From Undaria pinnatifida (Eukaryota > Sar > Phaeophyceae > Laminariales > Alariaceae), in assembly GCA_012845835.1 (NCBI GenBank), contig JABAKD010000016.1:20007196-20071195 (forward strand): a stretch of 64,000 bases of DNA, in the 5' to 3' direction. This document shows positions 63,832-64,000 of the stretch, piece after piece (the stretch's first letter is position 1; every line of letters starts with the position of its first letter). Below the pieces are notes generated by a model. It was not told the DNA's origin, did not search any database, and saw nothing but the letters and a program-made list of their open reading frames with translations. Position numbers and translations under genes: made by a program.

Positions 63832-64000
63832 GTGAGATTGACGTGAGCTGCAACAGCTTGCAATAATCACCGTTACCATTTTTTAGTAGCATTAATAATG
63901 ATATTGTCACGGTACCGTTTCAGTTGCCGTGTTGCAATTTACAGTGCACTACTCATTCTCGACGCAACAAAGCTGACAAAATACACCATACTTACCACTC

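Overview
The window is eukaryotic nuclear DNA with few genes, long introns and many repeats. Reading frames are short and bounded by GT/AG splice signals, often after pyrimidine tracts. I see no operons, Shine-Dalgarno sites, rRNA or CRISPR. The base composition, short exons in long introns, poly-C tracts, tRNA-derived repeats and odd serine/threonine-type kinases would suit a protist such as a photosynthetic stramenopile (brown-alga type). That assignment is inference; no diagnostic gene is present.

Three host loci stand out. (1) A protein kinase gene (called K2 here) runs on the + strand from about 56.0 kb, possibly from 52.7 kb, to beyond the right end. Ten exons with matching splice phases carry a helical and Gly-rich N-terminal part and then the kinase N-lobe (61.46-63.83 kb). 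(2) A related kinase locus (K1) lies at about 12.9-18.75 kb, + strand. It has a degenerate N-lobe, a catalytic-loop exon present three times inside a large inverted repeat, and an activation-segment exon. It looks damaged. (3) Two diverged copies of one low-complexity gene, copy A (8.09-11.75 kb) and copy B (21.48-23.50 kb), flank K1. They share an RQLE start, a Gly/Glu stretch with repeated GGWG peptides, a Gly-Tyr-rich tail and a downstream hydrophobic segment. Copy A is interrupted by four successive large palindromes and copy B by one.

Smaller candidates are a 135-residue protein with a Cys/His cluster at 47.3 kb behind two CCAAT boxes, a single-pass membrane exon on the - strand at 37.4 kb, a basic helical terminal exon on the - strand at 14.1 kb, a terminal exon at 45.8 kb, and isolated helical exons at 4.26, 19.66, 20.4 and 20.65 kb.

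The rest is mostly repeats: tRNA-derived SINE-like copies; a 1.63-kb element with 20-bp terminal inverted repeats inserted into another repeat whose empty site is visible twice elsewhere; several minisatellite elements built on GACCC, GGCCC or GTACCC, some bounded by short inverted ends; an inverted pair of polypurine-tailed elements (30.7 and 41.1 kb); two copies of a 300-bp repeat (1 bp and 44.75 kb); and many triplet and pentamer arrays. A 9-mer, TACCWGGTA, occurs at least 13 times, about 25 times the random expectation, with no known explanation. No retroviral, Polinton or other virus-like element was recognised.
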